A stretch of 64,000 nt of DNA from Mycolicibacterium sp. P9-22 (GTDB lineage: Bacteria; Actinomycetota; Actinomycetes; Mycobacteriales; Mycobacteriaceae): the NCBI RefSeq assembly GCF_008329585.1, contig NZ_NPKP01000008.1:62001-126000 (forward strand), read 5' to 3'. Positions 24,007-32,424 of the stretch are shown here, piece by piece (position 1 is the first letter of the stretch; every line of letters begins with the position of its first letter). The position numbers and the translations under genes were made by a program. The notes under the pieces were generated by a model that did no database searches, had not been told where the DNA came from, and saw only the letters and a list, made by a program, of their open reading frames with translations.

Positions 24007-24896
24007 CGGGCATCGAGTACCGATTCGTGTCCCGGCGCACCCTGGTGCTGCGCCGCTTCCTGCGTAACCGGCCCGCGGTGATCTCGCTGGTGGTGCTTGC
24101 GCTGTTGTTCATCGGTTGCTGGGCGCTGCCCCCACTGCTGCCCTACTCACACACCGATCTGGACTACTACGCGCTGCAGCAGCCGCCGACGACGACGCAC
24201 TGGTTCGGCACCAACTCGATCGGCCAGGACCTGTTGGCGCAGACGCTGCGCGGCATGCAGAAGTCGTTGCTGATCGGCGTGGCGGTGGCTTTCATCTCCA
24301 CCCTGATCGCGGCCACCGTCGGAGCGGTGGCCGGGTATTTCGGCGGCTGGCGCGACCGCACCCTGATGTGGATCGTCGACCTGCTGCTGGTCGTTCCGAG
24401 CTTCCTGCTCATCGCGATCGTGACACCCCGTATCAGGGAGTCCAGCAGCGTGCTGTGGCTGATTGTGCTGCTGTCGGCGTTCAGCTGGATGATCAGTTCC
24501 CGCATCGTGCGCGGTATGACGATGAGCCTGCGGGAACGCGAATTCGTCTCCGCGGCAAGATACATGGGCGTATCCAACCGGCGGATCATCATCCGCCACA
24601 TCCTGCCCAACGTGGCGTCCATCCTGATCATCGACACCGCCCTGAACGTCGGTATCGCGATCCTGGCGGAGACCGGACTGAGCTTCCTCGGATTCGGTGT
24701 GCAACCGCCCGACGTCTCACTGGGCACCCTCATCGCCGACGGCACCCGGTCGGTGACCACGTTCCCGTGGGTGTTCCTGTTTCCCGCGGGTGTCCTGGTG
24801 CTGATCGTGCTGTGCGCCAACCTGATCGGTGACGGGCTGCGCGACGCGCTCGACCCGGCGGCACGACCGGCCCGACGCAGGGAGCGGCGCCGATGA
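24003..24896 (+). CDS. oppC: Oligopeptide ABC transporter permease OppC
   Basis: 297 residues. A cytoplasmic start, one helix (PAVISLVVLALLFIGCWAL), the outer stretch HWFGTNSIGQDLLAQTLRG typical of OppC/DppC, and the coupling loop SAARYMGVSNRRIIIRHILPN. ATG 24003 overlaps the OppB stop (ATGA). The reading frame is open for about 1.3 kb upstream, but that part overlaps oppB and is not coding. Confidence 0.95.
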   Translation: MTGIEYRFVSRRTLVLRRFLRNRPAVISLVVLALLFIGCWALPPLLPYSHTDLDYYALQQPPTTTHWFGTNSIGQDLLAQTLRGMQKSLLIGVAVAFISTLIAATVGAVAGYFGGWRDRTLMWIVDLLLVVPSFLLIAIVTPRIRESSSVLWLIVLLSAFSWMISSRIVRGMTMSLREREFVSAARYMGVSNRRIIIRHILPNVASILIIDTALNVGIAILAETGLSFLGFGVQPPDVSLGTLIADGTRSVTTFPWVFLFPAGVLVLIVLCANLIGDGLRDALDPAARPARRRERRR

Positions 24897-26728
24897 CGCT
24901 GCTCGAAGTGCGCGACCTGCGGGTCGAGTTCCCCACCGACACCGAAACCGTCGCCGCCGTCCGCGGCCTGGACTACCACGTGCATTCCGGCGAGGTCGTG
25001 GCACTGGTCGGGGAATCCGGGGCGGGTAAATCGGCCGGTGCGATGGCGGTCATCGGACTGCTGCCCGAGTTCGCCGAGGTGTCCGGTTCGGTGCGCCTGC
25101 AGGGCGATGAGCTCATCGGGCTGCCGGATGCGCAGATGTCGCGGATCCGGGGCGCCCGGATCGGCACCGTCTTCCAGGACCCGATGTCGGCGCTGACCCC
25201 GGTGTACACCGTCGGCGATCAGATCGCCGAGGCCATCCGGATCCACCGGCGCGATATCGGCGCCCGGCAGGCCCGGGCGCGCGCGATCGAACTTCTCGAA
25301 CTCGTCGGCATCGCCCAGCCCGAACAACGCGCCCGGGCGTTCCCGCACGAATTGTCCGGCGGCGAACGGCAACGCGTGGTCATCGCGATCGCCATCGCCA
25401 ACGACCCGGACCTGCTTATCTGCGATGAGCCGACGACCGCGCTCGACGTGACCGTGCAGGCCCAGATACTCGACGTGCTGCGCACCGCGCGCGACGTCAC
25501 CGGCGCCGGCGTGCTGATCATCACCCACGATCTCGGGGTCGTCGCCGAGTTCGCCGACCGCGCGCTGGTCATGTACGCCGGGCGCGCGGTGGAAACCGCA
25601 CCGGTCGCCGAGTTGTACCGCAACCGCCGGATGCCCTACACCGCAGGGCTGCTCGGATCGGTGCCCCGCCTGGACGCTCCCCGGGGCGAGCGTCTGGTGC
25701 CCATCCCGGGGGCACCCCCGTCCCTGGCGGCACTGCCGCCGGGCTGCCCGTTCACCCCGCGCTGCCCGCTGGCCATCGACGAGTGCAGTACCGCCGAACC
25801 GGAACTCGTCACGGTGGGCCCCGCCCACCAGGTCGCCTGCATCAACAACGATCAGGTCGCCGGCCGTAGCGCAGCCGATATCTACGGGGTGCCGCTCGAT
25901 CCGCCGGCGGATTCGGCCGAGGACATCGACGAGATCGTGCTGCGGGTACGCGATCTGGCCAAGACCTACGCCCTGACCAAGGGCGTGGTGTTCCGCCGCC
26001 GCGTCGGCGAGGTGCGCGCAGTCGACGGCGTGAGCTTCGATCTGCATCAGGGCCGCACGCTGGGCATCGTGGGCGAGTCCGGGTCCGGCAAGTCCACGAC
26101 ACTGCACCAGATTCTGGAGCTGACCGCGCCCCAGTCCGGCACCATCGAGGTCCTCGGCACCGATGTGGCGACGCTGGACCGCCGGGGCCGGCGACTGCTG
26201 CGCGGTGACCTGCAGGTGGTGTTCCAGGATCCGGTCGCCTCCCTGGACCCGCGCTTGCCGGTGCTCGACGTGCTGGCAGAGCCGCTGCGCGCCAACGGTT
26301 TCGATCGTGCAGCCGCCGAGGATCGGGTGGCCGAACTGCTCGGCCTGGTCGGGTTGCGCCGCGAGGACGCCGGCCGGTACCCGGCGGAATTCTCCGGCGG
26401 TCAGAAACAGCGCATCGGCATCGCACGGGCCCTGGCGCTGCAGCCCAAGATCCTGGCGCTGGATGAGCCGGTCTCGGCGCTGGACGTGTCGATTCAGGCC
26501 GGCATCATCAACCTGCTGCTGGACCTGCAGGAGCGATTCGGGCTGGCCTACCTTTTCGTCTCCCACGACCTGTCGGTGGTACGGCACCTGGCCCACACGG
26601 TGGCGGTGATGCACAAGGGCCGCGTCGTCGAACAGGGCGACAGCGAGCAGGTGTTCGACGCTCCGCAACACGCGTACACCCGTCGTCTGCTGTCGGCGGT
26701 CCCCCGCCACCAGCCCGATCCCGGTTAG
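24893..26728 (+). CDS. oppD: Oligopeptide ABC transporter dual ATPase OppD
   Basis: 611 residues holding two complete OppD/OppF nucleotide-binding domains. Domain 1: Walker A GESGAGKS (40-47), signature LSGGERQRVVIA, Walker B LLICDEPTTALDVT and the Cys-containing OppD C-terminal motif PPGCPFTPRCPLA, likely a [4Fe-4S] or zinc site in this family. Domain 2: Walker A GESGSGKST, signature FSGGQKQRIGIARA, Walker B ILALDEPVSALDVS. Fusion of both ATPases in one chain is the normal mycobacterial form (Rv1281c). ATG 24893 overlaps the OppC stop. Confidence 0.95.
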   Translation: MTLLEVRDLRVEFPTDTETVAAVRGLDYHVHSGEVVALVGESGAGKSAGAMAVIGLLPEFAEVSGSVRLQGDELIGLPDAQMSRIRGARIGTVFQDPMSALTPVYTVGDQIAEAIRIHRRDIGARQARARAIELLELVGIAQPEQRARAFPHELSGGERQRVVIAIAIANDPDLLICDEPTTALDVTVQAQILDVLRTARDVTGAGVLIITHDLGVVAEFADRALVMYAGRAVETAPVAELYRNRRMPYTAGLLGSVPRLDAPRGERLVPIPGAPPSLAALPPGCPFTPRCPLAIDECSTAEPELVTVGPAHQVACINNDQVAGRSAADIYGVPLDPPADSAEDIDEIVLRVRDLAKTYALTKGVVFRRRVGEVRAVDGVSFDLHQGRTLGIVGESGSGKSTTLHQILELTAPQSGTIEVLGTDVATLDRRGRRLLRGDLQVVFQDPVASLDPRLPVLDVLAEPLRANGFDRAAAEDRVAELLGLVGLRREDAGRYPAEFSGGQKQRIGIARALALQPKILALDEPVSALDVSIQAGIINLLLDLQERFGLAYLFVSHDLSVVRHLAHTVAVMHKGRVVEQGDSEQVFDAPQHAYTRRLLSAVPRHQPDPG

Positions 26729-26739
26729 AGTCTGGACGC

Positions 26740-28407
26740 ATGAGTGCCATTTCACGTCTGCTCGCGGTCGGCGCGGCGGTGACGCTTGCCCTGACCGGTT
26801 GTTCGAGCCCGGACACCTCGGTGCCGTCGGCCGGAGGTAAGGCCGAGATCGGCGCCACCGCCGATATCAACCCGCAGGACCCGGCGACCCTGCTGCGCGG
26901 CGGAAATCTGCGGCTCGCGCTCACCGGCTTCCCGCCCAATTTCAACTATCTGCACATCGACGGCAACCTCGGCGAGCTCGGCCGAATGCTGCGGGCGACG
27001 TTGCCGCGCGCATTCGTCATCAAGCCCGACGGCGAGATGACGGTCAACAGCGACTACTTCACCAGCGTCGAACTCACCAGCACCGACCCCCAGATCGTCA
27101 CGTACACGATCAACCCCAAGGCGGTCTGGTCCGACGGGTCCCCGATCACCTGGGAGGACATGGCCGCCCAGATCAATGCCACCAGCGGCAAGGACAAGAG
27201 ATTCCTGTTCGCCTCGCCCAACGGCAGCGAGCGGGTGGCCACGGTGACCAAGGGCGTCGACGAGCGGCAGGCGGTCATCACCTTCGACCGGCACTTCGCC
27301 GACTGGCGCGGCATGTTCGCCGGCAACGCGATGCTGGCGCCCAAGGCGGTCACCTCGGACCCGGAGGCGTTCAACAAGGGTTTCCTCAACGGGCCGTCGG
27401 TGTCCGCGGGGCCGTTCATGATCAGCACCGTCGACCGGGGTGCGCAGCGAATCATCTTGACCCGCAATCCGAAATGGTGGGGAACCCCACCGCTGCTGGA
27501 TTCCATCACCTACACCGTGCTCGACGACGCCGCGGTGATCCCGGCGCTGCAGAACAATGCGTTGGACGCCGTCGGGCTGGCCTCGCTGGACGATCTGGAA
27601 AACGCGAAGCGCACTGCCGGTGTCACAATCCGCCGTGCGCCGGCACCCAACTGGTATCACCTGACCATCAACGGCAACGACGGCGCGATCCTGTCCGATC
27701 CCGGTCTGCGCACCGCGGTCATGAAGGGCCTCGACCGTCAGGCCATCGCGGCGGTCAGTCAGCGCGGGCTCGCCGACAACCCGGCCGCGTTGAACAACCA
27801 CATCTATCTGGCCGGCCAGCAGGGGTATCAGGACAACAGCGTCCCCTTCGATCCGGAGGCGGCCAAGGCTGAACTCGACGCGCTCGGCTGGACGCAGAAC
27901 GGTCAGTTCCGCGAGAAGGACGGTAAGCAGCTCAAGATCCGCAATGTCTTCTATGACGGTGCCAGCACCCGCGCCGTCGCCCAGATCGCGCAGAACCAGC
28001 TGGCCCAGATCGGCATCAACCTCGAGCTGGTTCCCGCCGCCGGCGGCGCGCTGTTCCCCGACCACATCACCATCGGGAACTTCGACATCGCCCAGTTCGC
28101 GTGGGGCGGTGACGCGTTCCCGCTGGCCAGCCTCACCCAGATCTATGCGTCGCAGGGCGAGAGCAACTACGGCAAGATCGGCAGCGCCGAGATCGACGCC
28201 AAGATCGAGGAGACGCTCTCCGAGCTCGACCCGGAGAAGGCGCGCACGCTGGCCAACGAGCTCGACAAGATGATCTGGACCGAGGGCCACAGCCTGCCGT
28301 TGTTCCAGGCGCCGGGCAACGTCGCGGTCCGCAGCACCCTGGCGAACTACGGCCCCAGCGGTATCGGGGACGTCAACTACTCGGCGATCGGATTCATGAA
28401 ACCCTGA
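26740..28407 (+). CDS. oppA: Oligopeptide-binding lipoprotein OppA
   Basis: 555 residues. Signal peptide with lipobox LTGC (Cys21). SBP_bac_5 fold: LRGGNLRLALTGFPPNFNYLH, VWSDGSPITWEDMAAQI, LNGPSVSAGPFMI, LTRNPKWWG and DPEAAKAELDALGW. It captures peptides and delivers them to OppBC. Codons 3-10 of the signal peptide come from a 22-base stretch that nearly matches a hairpin repeat arm at 14934-14957. Its 3' end overlaps the convergent hydrolase gene by 14 bases. Confidence 0.95.
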   Translation: MSAISRLLAVGAAVTLALTGCSSPDTSVPSAGGKAEIGATADINPQDPATLLRGGNLRLALTGFPPNFNYLHIDGNLGELGRMLRATLPRAFVIKPDGEMTVNSDYFTSVELTSTDPQIVTYTINPKAVWSDGSPITWEDMAAQINATSGKDKRFLFASPNGSERVATVTKGVDERQAVITFDRHFADWRGMFAGNAMLAPKAVTSDPEAFNKGFLNGPSVSAGPFMISTVDRGAQRIILTRNPKWWGTPPLLDSITYTVLDDAAVIPALQNNALDAVGLASLDDLENAKRTAGVTIRRAPAPNWYHLTINGNDGAILSDPGLRTAVMKGLDRQAIAAVSQRGLADNPAALNNHIYLAGQQGYQDNSVPFDPEAAKAELDALGWTQNGQFREKDGKQLKIRNVFYDGASTRAVAQIAQNQLAQIGINLELVPAAGGALFPDHITIGNFDIAQFAWGGDAFPLASLTQIYASQGESNYGKIGSAEIDAKIEETLSELDPEKARTLANELDKMIWTEGHSLPLFQAPGNVAVRSTLANYGPSGIGDVNYSAIGFMKP

Positions 28408-29680
28408 TCCGCGACACGATCCGCGGCACCGCCGCCGGCAGCGTCGATTCGAGGGCGGCGGCCGCCGAGATCACCGTGATCGCGGTCCGCACCAGCGGGT
28501 TGACGGGCAGCTTGTCCAGTTCGGCACCGCGGTCGGCCAAGGTGTGCACCGCCCCTATCCGCAGCGCACCGATGACCTCCAGGGCCGCCCGCTCCCGGGT
28601 GTCCAGCACGCTGTGACCGGCGGTGGGCAGTGTCACCAGCACGGCATCGGGGATCAGAGCTGCCACCTGCCGCGCCACCGCGGGCGGCGTGGTGAGATCA
28701 CGACCGCCCGACAATACCGCGGTGGGCCAGGCGAATTCGGGCATCGCGGCGACCAGGTCGAACGGTTCACGTTCGAATTCCTGGGCCGGATCATGGATTT
28801 CCCGCATCACCACCGATGGGTCCAGCGGTAACCCGTCGGGCTCGCCGGCGAAGTTGAGTTCGCGGAACGCGATGCGCCCCACCAGATCATCCTCGTGCCG
28901 ATAGGGCGTCTTGCGCCGGGTGATTCGCAGTGCCCTGCTCAGCCCCGCCCACAGCAGCGTCCGCCCTTGCAGCAGCAGGTCGAGCTGGCGGGCGAGCAGC
29001 CCGACGCCGCCGTACTCGTAGACCATGCTGGCAACCTGGGCGGACCCATCGAGCTTCATTCCCTCATCAGCCAGCGTTCGTACCTTGAGGGCGAGATCGG
29101 GGTCGCCGGTGCCCTCCGGGCTGTCCGTCCCCTCCCAGAGCAGGCCGCGGACCGCGTTGCGCATCTCGTCGATATCGCAGGCCGAGAGCACCGGGCCGTC
29201 GAGCACCATCCCGGCGACCCGGCCTGGATGGCGCACACCGACACCCGCGGCGATATAGGAGCCGTAGGAGCTGCCGTAGATATGGGCGGTCTCGACCCCG
29301 GCATCGTCGAGCACCGCGGCGATATCGTCGACCACCTGCTTGACGGTGATCGCCTGCGGAGGTAGGTCCGCGCCGGCGTCGTCGTGGCGGGACAATCCCA
29401 CCCCGCGGTGCTCGATCATGATCACATCGAAGCCCGCCGCGGCCGCGTGCCGCCGGAACGCCCGGTACGGCGCCACCGACGCCAGCCCCGGGCCGCCCGG
29501 GATGACCACCACCGGGTGAGCCGTCTTGCGGCCGACACGCACGTAATACAGGTCGAACGCCGCGTTAAGCGAGTCGGATGACGCGTCCCCGGCACGGGTC
29601 ACCGGCCGCCGGACCGGGCGGACGCCGGGCAGGGCAGCCAGCCTGTCGTGGGCCCTGCGGCGCTTGGCGGACATCGTCAT
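28394..29680 (-). CDS. Alpha/beta hydrolase (proline iminopeptidase/TAP-like family)
   Basis: About 428 residues. Oxyanion region VVVIPGGPGLASV, IEHRGVGLS, nucleophile elbow GSSYGSY (Ser as in GxSxG), Asp in SGGRDLTTPP and His in PTAGHSVLDT form a full catalytic triad. A long cap insert sits between the core strands. The C-terminus ends in a hydrophobic stretch (TAITVISAAAALEST). GGAGG precedes two in-frame ATGs (29680, 29674); the second has better spacing. No signal peptide, so probably cytoplasmic or peripheral. May process peptides brought in by OppABCD, a position-based guess. Confidence 0.85.
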   Translation of the reverse strand: MTMSAKRRRAHDRLAALPGVRPVRRPVTRAGDASSDSLNAAFDLYYVRVGRKTAHPVVVIPGGPGLASVAPYRAFRRHAAAAGFDVIMIEHRGVGLSRHDDAGADLPPQAITVKQVVDDIAAVLDDAGVETAHIYGSSYGSYIAAGVGVRHPGRVAGMVLDGPVLSACDIDEMRNAVRGLLWEGTDSPEGTGDPDLALKVRTLADEGMKLDGSAQVASMVYEYGGVGLLARQLDLLLQGRTLLWAGLSRALRITRRKTPYRHEDDLVGRIAFRELNFAGEPDGLPLDPSVVMREIHDPAQEFEREPFDLVAAMPEFAWPTAVLSGGRDLTTPPAVARQVAALIPDAVLVTLPTAGHSVLDTRERAALEVIGALRIGAVHTLADRGAELDKLPVNPLVRTAITVISAAAALESTLPAAVPRIVSRIRVS

Positions 29681-29789
29681 CACCCTCCATTCTGCCCCGC
29701 CACGCCCAACATCCGTAGGGTGACTTCTCAGGATCGCGGTGATCGCAAGCAGTGCGGCCCGGCCGGTGCCACCAGTACAAATGGTCGAC

Positions 29790-30992
29790 ATGACAACCGT
29801 CGCTCACAACCAGCGCATCCTGCCCGGGACACCCGAGTGGAAGGATCTGCTGAGCAGTATCGGCTCCGGGTCCCGAGAACGAGACCTCAACGACGAGAAC
29901 CCTTTTGACCAGGTCGCCGCCCTCAAGCGCGCGGGCTTCGGTACTCTGCGACTTCCAGCCCGCCTCGGTGGCGCAGGACTGACTGTGCCGCAGCTGTTTT
30001 CCGCGGTGATCGATGTCGCCCATGCAGATCCGATCGTCGCGCACATCTTCCGCACCCATTTCTGGTTCGTCGAGGAACGGCTGCGCGCGCAGTCGGGCAC
30101 GTGGCTCGACCTGGTCTCCGGAGGCAAGATCTTCGGCAATGCGTTCAGTGAGAAGGGCGCGCAGGCCGTCGGCAGCCTGGTCTTCAACACCCGGCTGCTG
30201 CCCAGCCCGACCGGCGGCTTCCGGCTCGACGGTGAGAAGTTCTACAGCACCGGCACGCTGTTCTCCGACTACCTGACCGTCACCGCCACCACCGATCACG
30301 ACTCCGTCGCCACCGTCGTGGTGCCCGCAGACCGGCCCGGCGTCAAGATCATCGACGACTGGGACGGTTTCGGGCAGCGCCGCACCGGCACCGGCACCAC
30401 CACCTTCACCGGTGTGACGGTTTCCGAGGACGAGATTCTCAGCGACAGCCCGTATGACGCCGATCCGGCCCCGACGGTCCAGTACGCGTCGCTGCAGCTC
30501 TACATCCACGCCGTGGTGGCGGGCGTGCTGGCCAATGTCGTCGATGACGGCGTCAACCTGCTGCGCTCACGGGAACGCAGCTTCAGCCACGCGCTGGCCG
30601 AGCGCCCCACCGATGACCCGCTGCTGCAGCGTCAGCTCGGTGAGCTGGCGTCGGTGGCTTATATCGCGCGCACCGCGGTGCTGGGCGCCGCCGAGGCCAT
30701 CGGCGCCGCCACCGATTCCGAGATCGACGGTGTGCCGGACGCGGAGCTGGCCGCCGAGGCGCAGTTGAAGGTGGCGAAGGTCAAGGTGCACCTGGACGAT
30801 ATCGCTCCGATCGCGGCGACCCGGCTGCTGGAGCTGGGCGGCGCGAGCGCGGCCAGCCGGCAGCGCAACCTCGACCGGCACTGGCGCAACATCCGCACCA
30901 TCACGCTGCACAACCCGGTGGGCCTCAAGGCGCGGGTCATCGGGCAGAACCTGCTGCACGGCACCCCGGTCCCGGCCAACGCCTACTTCTGA
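29790..30992 (+). CDS. Acyl-CoA-dehydrogenase-fold flavin monooxygenase, DszC/SfnC-like
   Basis: 400 residues. Acyl-CoA dehydrogenase fold with RLPARLGGAGLTVPQL, IFGNAFSEKGAQ, GFRLDGEKFYSTGTLFSDY and the C-terminal TLHNPVGLKARVIG, the HNP..K pattern of DszC and related sulfoxidising or desulfonating enzymes. It would use reduced flavin and O2 on an organosulfur compound. ATG 29790 sits 8 bases after TACAAA (29776-29781), a possible leaderless start; ATG 29781 is an alternative. The next gene downstream is the DszA/NtaA-like enzyme, so this is a second two-enzyme sulfur module, separate from the block at 6-14 kb. Confidence 0.88.
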   Translation: MTTVAHNQRILPGTPEWKDLLSSIGSGSRERDLNDENPFDQVAALKRAGFGTLRLPARLGGAGLTVPQLFSAVIDVAHADPIVAHIFRTHFWFVEERLRAQSGTWLDLVSGGKIFGNAFSEKGAQAVGSLVFNTRLLPSPTGGFRLDGEKFYSTGTLFSDYLTVTATTDHDSVATVVVPADRPGVKIIDDWDGFGQRRTGTGTTTFTGVTVSEDEILSDSPYDADPAPTVQYASLQLYIHAVVAGVLANVVDDGVNLLRSRERSFSHALAERPTDDPLLQRQLGELASVAYIARTAVLGAAEAIGAATDSEIDGVPDAELAAEAQLKVAKVKVHLDDIAPIAATRLLELGGASAASRQRNLDRHWRNIRTITLHNPVGLKARVIGQNLLHGTPVPANAYF

Positions 30993-30995
30993 TCG

Positions 30996-31046
30996 CGATT
31001 TGTGGAGCCGTAGTCGGAATGAGTACGACTGCGGCTCCACAAATCG
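30996..31046 (+). terminator. 21-bp-arm hairpin between the two flavin enzyme genes
   Basis: Arms 30996-31016 and 31026-31046 pair with one G-U-type mismatch around a nine-base loop; the arms start CGATTTGTGG. It begins three bases past the stop of the DszC-like gene and ends 19 bases before the next start. It could end transcription or partly attenuate expression of the second gene. Confidence 0.6.
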
Positions 31047-31065
31047 GTGCGAAAGGTAACCACTC

Positions 31066-32424
31066 ATGACCAAGCAACTGCACCTCGGCGGCTTCCAGAT
31101 CGCGTCCCAGGTCACCCACAGCCACGCGGCGTGGCGGCACCCCGGCAGCGACACCGACTTCACCACCCCGGAGTACTACCACCGCATCGGGCGCATCCTG
31201 GAGCGCGGCAAGTTCGATTTCGTGTTCTTCGCCGATCTGCTGGCCGCACCGGCCCAGTACGGCGCCGACATCGCCGAGCCGCTGCGCCGCGGGACGCAGG
31301 CGACCGCGACGCTGGACCCGTCGATCGTGGCCGCCAGCATCGGCGCGGTCACCTCGAAGTTGGGCGTGGCGATCACCAAGTCCGCGACCTTCTTCCACCC
31401 CTACGAGCTGGCCCGCATCTTCGCCAGCCTGGACCACATCACCCGCGGCCGGGTCGCCTGGAACATCGTCACCTCGCTGACGGCCAGCGAGGCGCAGAAC
31501 TTCGGCCAGGACGACCATCTGGATCACGAGTTCCGCTATGAACGGGCCGACGAGTTCGTACGGACCGCACTGGAACTGTGGTCGTCGTGGGATGCGGACG
31601 CGCTGGTGGTCGACAAGGAAAGCGGGGTGTTCGCCGACCCGGACAAGATCCACCGGGTGGACCATGAGGGAAAGTTCTTCCGCACCCGCGGCCCGCTGAA
31701 CGTGCCACGCTCGCCGCAGGGCCGCCCCGTGCTGATCCAGGCCGGCTCGTCGAACACCGGGCGCGACTTCGCCGCCCGGTGGGCCGAGGCCATCTTCGAG
31801 ATCGATCCGACGCCGGAAGGCCGCCGCGCCTACTATGACGACATCAAGTCGCGGGCAAGCAATTTCGGCCGGAATCCGGACGGTGTGCTGATCTTCCCGG
31901 CCTTCATCCCGTTCATCGGCGAAACCGAGTCCATCGCCAGGGAGAAGCAGGCGTTCCACAACGAACTGGCAGATCCGATCTCCGGTCTGATCACGCTGAG
32001 CGTGCACACCAACCACGACTTCTCGCAGTACGACCTTGATGCACCGGTGGAGGATGTTCAGGTGACCGGCACGCAGGGCCTGTTCGACACCGCCCGCCGC
32101 GTCGCGAACCGGGACAACCTGACCCTGCGCGATATCGGCAAGTGGTACGCCCAGGGTGTGCTGCTGCCCCAGTATGTCGGGACAGCGTCGCAGGTCGCCG
32201 ATCAGATCGAGGAGTCGTTCACCTCGGGTGAGGCGGACGGTTTCATGGTCTCGGCGGCTCAAAGCCCGGGCACGTTCAACGATTTCGTCGACTATGTGGT
32301 CCCCGAGCTACAGCGGCGCGGGCTGTTCCGCACCGAGTACACCGGCGACACACTGCGTGACCATCTCGGGCTGAGCGCATTGCAGGCCGCCCAGCCGGCC
32401 CGGGTCTCCGAGGCAGTGGCCTAG
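31066..32424 (+). CDS. FMN-dependent monooxygenase, NtaA/SnaA/DszA family (second copy)
   Basis: 452 residues, paralog of the 11767 gene: MTKQLHLGGFQIASQ, AAWRHPG, VFFADLLAAPAQYG, KSATFFHPYELARIFASLD, GRVAWNIVTS and the end RGLFRTEYTGDTLRDHLGL. GAAAGG lies seven bases before ATG 31066. Paired with a DszC-like gene it suggests a sulfoxidation then C-S cleavage sequence as in dibenzothiophene or dialkyl sulfone use, though aliphatic substrates are more likely in a generalist. It ends four bases into the convergent SbcC-like gene. Confidence 0.9.
   Translation: MTKQLHLGGFQIASQVTHSHAAWRHPGSDTDFTTPEYYHRIGRILERGKFDFVFFADLLAAPAQYGADIAEPLRRGTQATATLDPSIVAASIGAVTSKLGVAITKSATFFHPYELARIFASLDHITRGRVAWNIVTSLTASEAQNFGQDDHLDHEFRYERADEFVRTALELWSSWDADALVVDKESGVFADPDKIHRVDHEGKFFRTRGPLNVPRSPQGRPVLIQAGSSNTGRDFAARWAEAIFEIDPTPEGRRAYYDDIKSRASNFGRNPDGVLIFPAFIPFIGETESIAREKQAFHNELADPISGLITLSVHTNHDFSQYDLDAPVEDVQVTGTQGLFDTARRVANRDNLTLRDIGKWYAQGVLLPQYVGTASQVADQIEESFTSGEADGFMVSAAQSPGTFNDFVDYVVPELQRRGLFRTEYTGDTLRDHLGLSALQAAQPARVSEAVA

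Noticed and set aside
24167..26755. An 862-codon frame antisense to oppD
   Set aside because: It mirrors the duplicated ABC domains in sense, shows no domain of its own, and is typical of antisense openness in this base composition.
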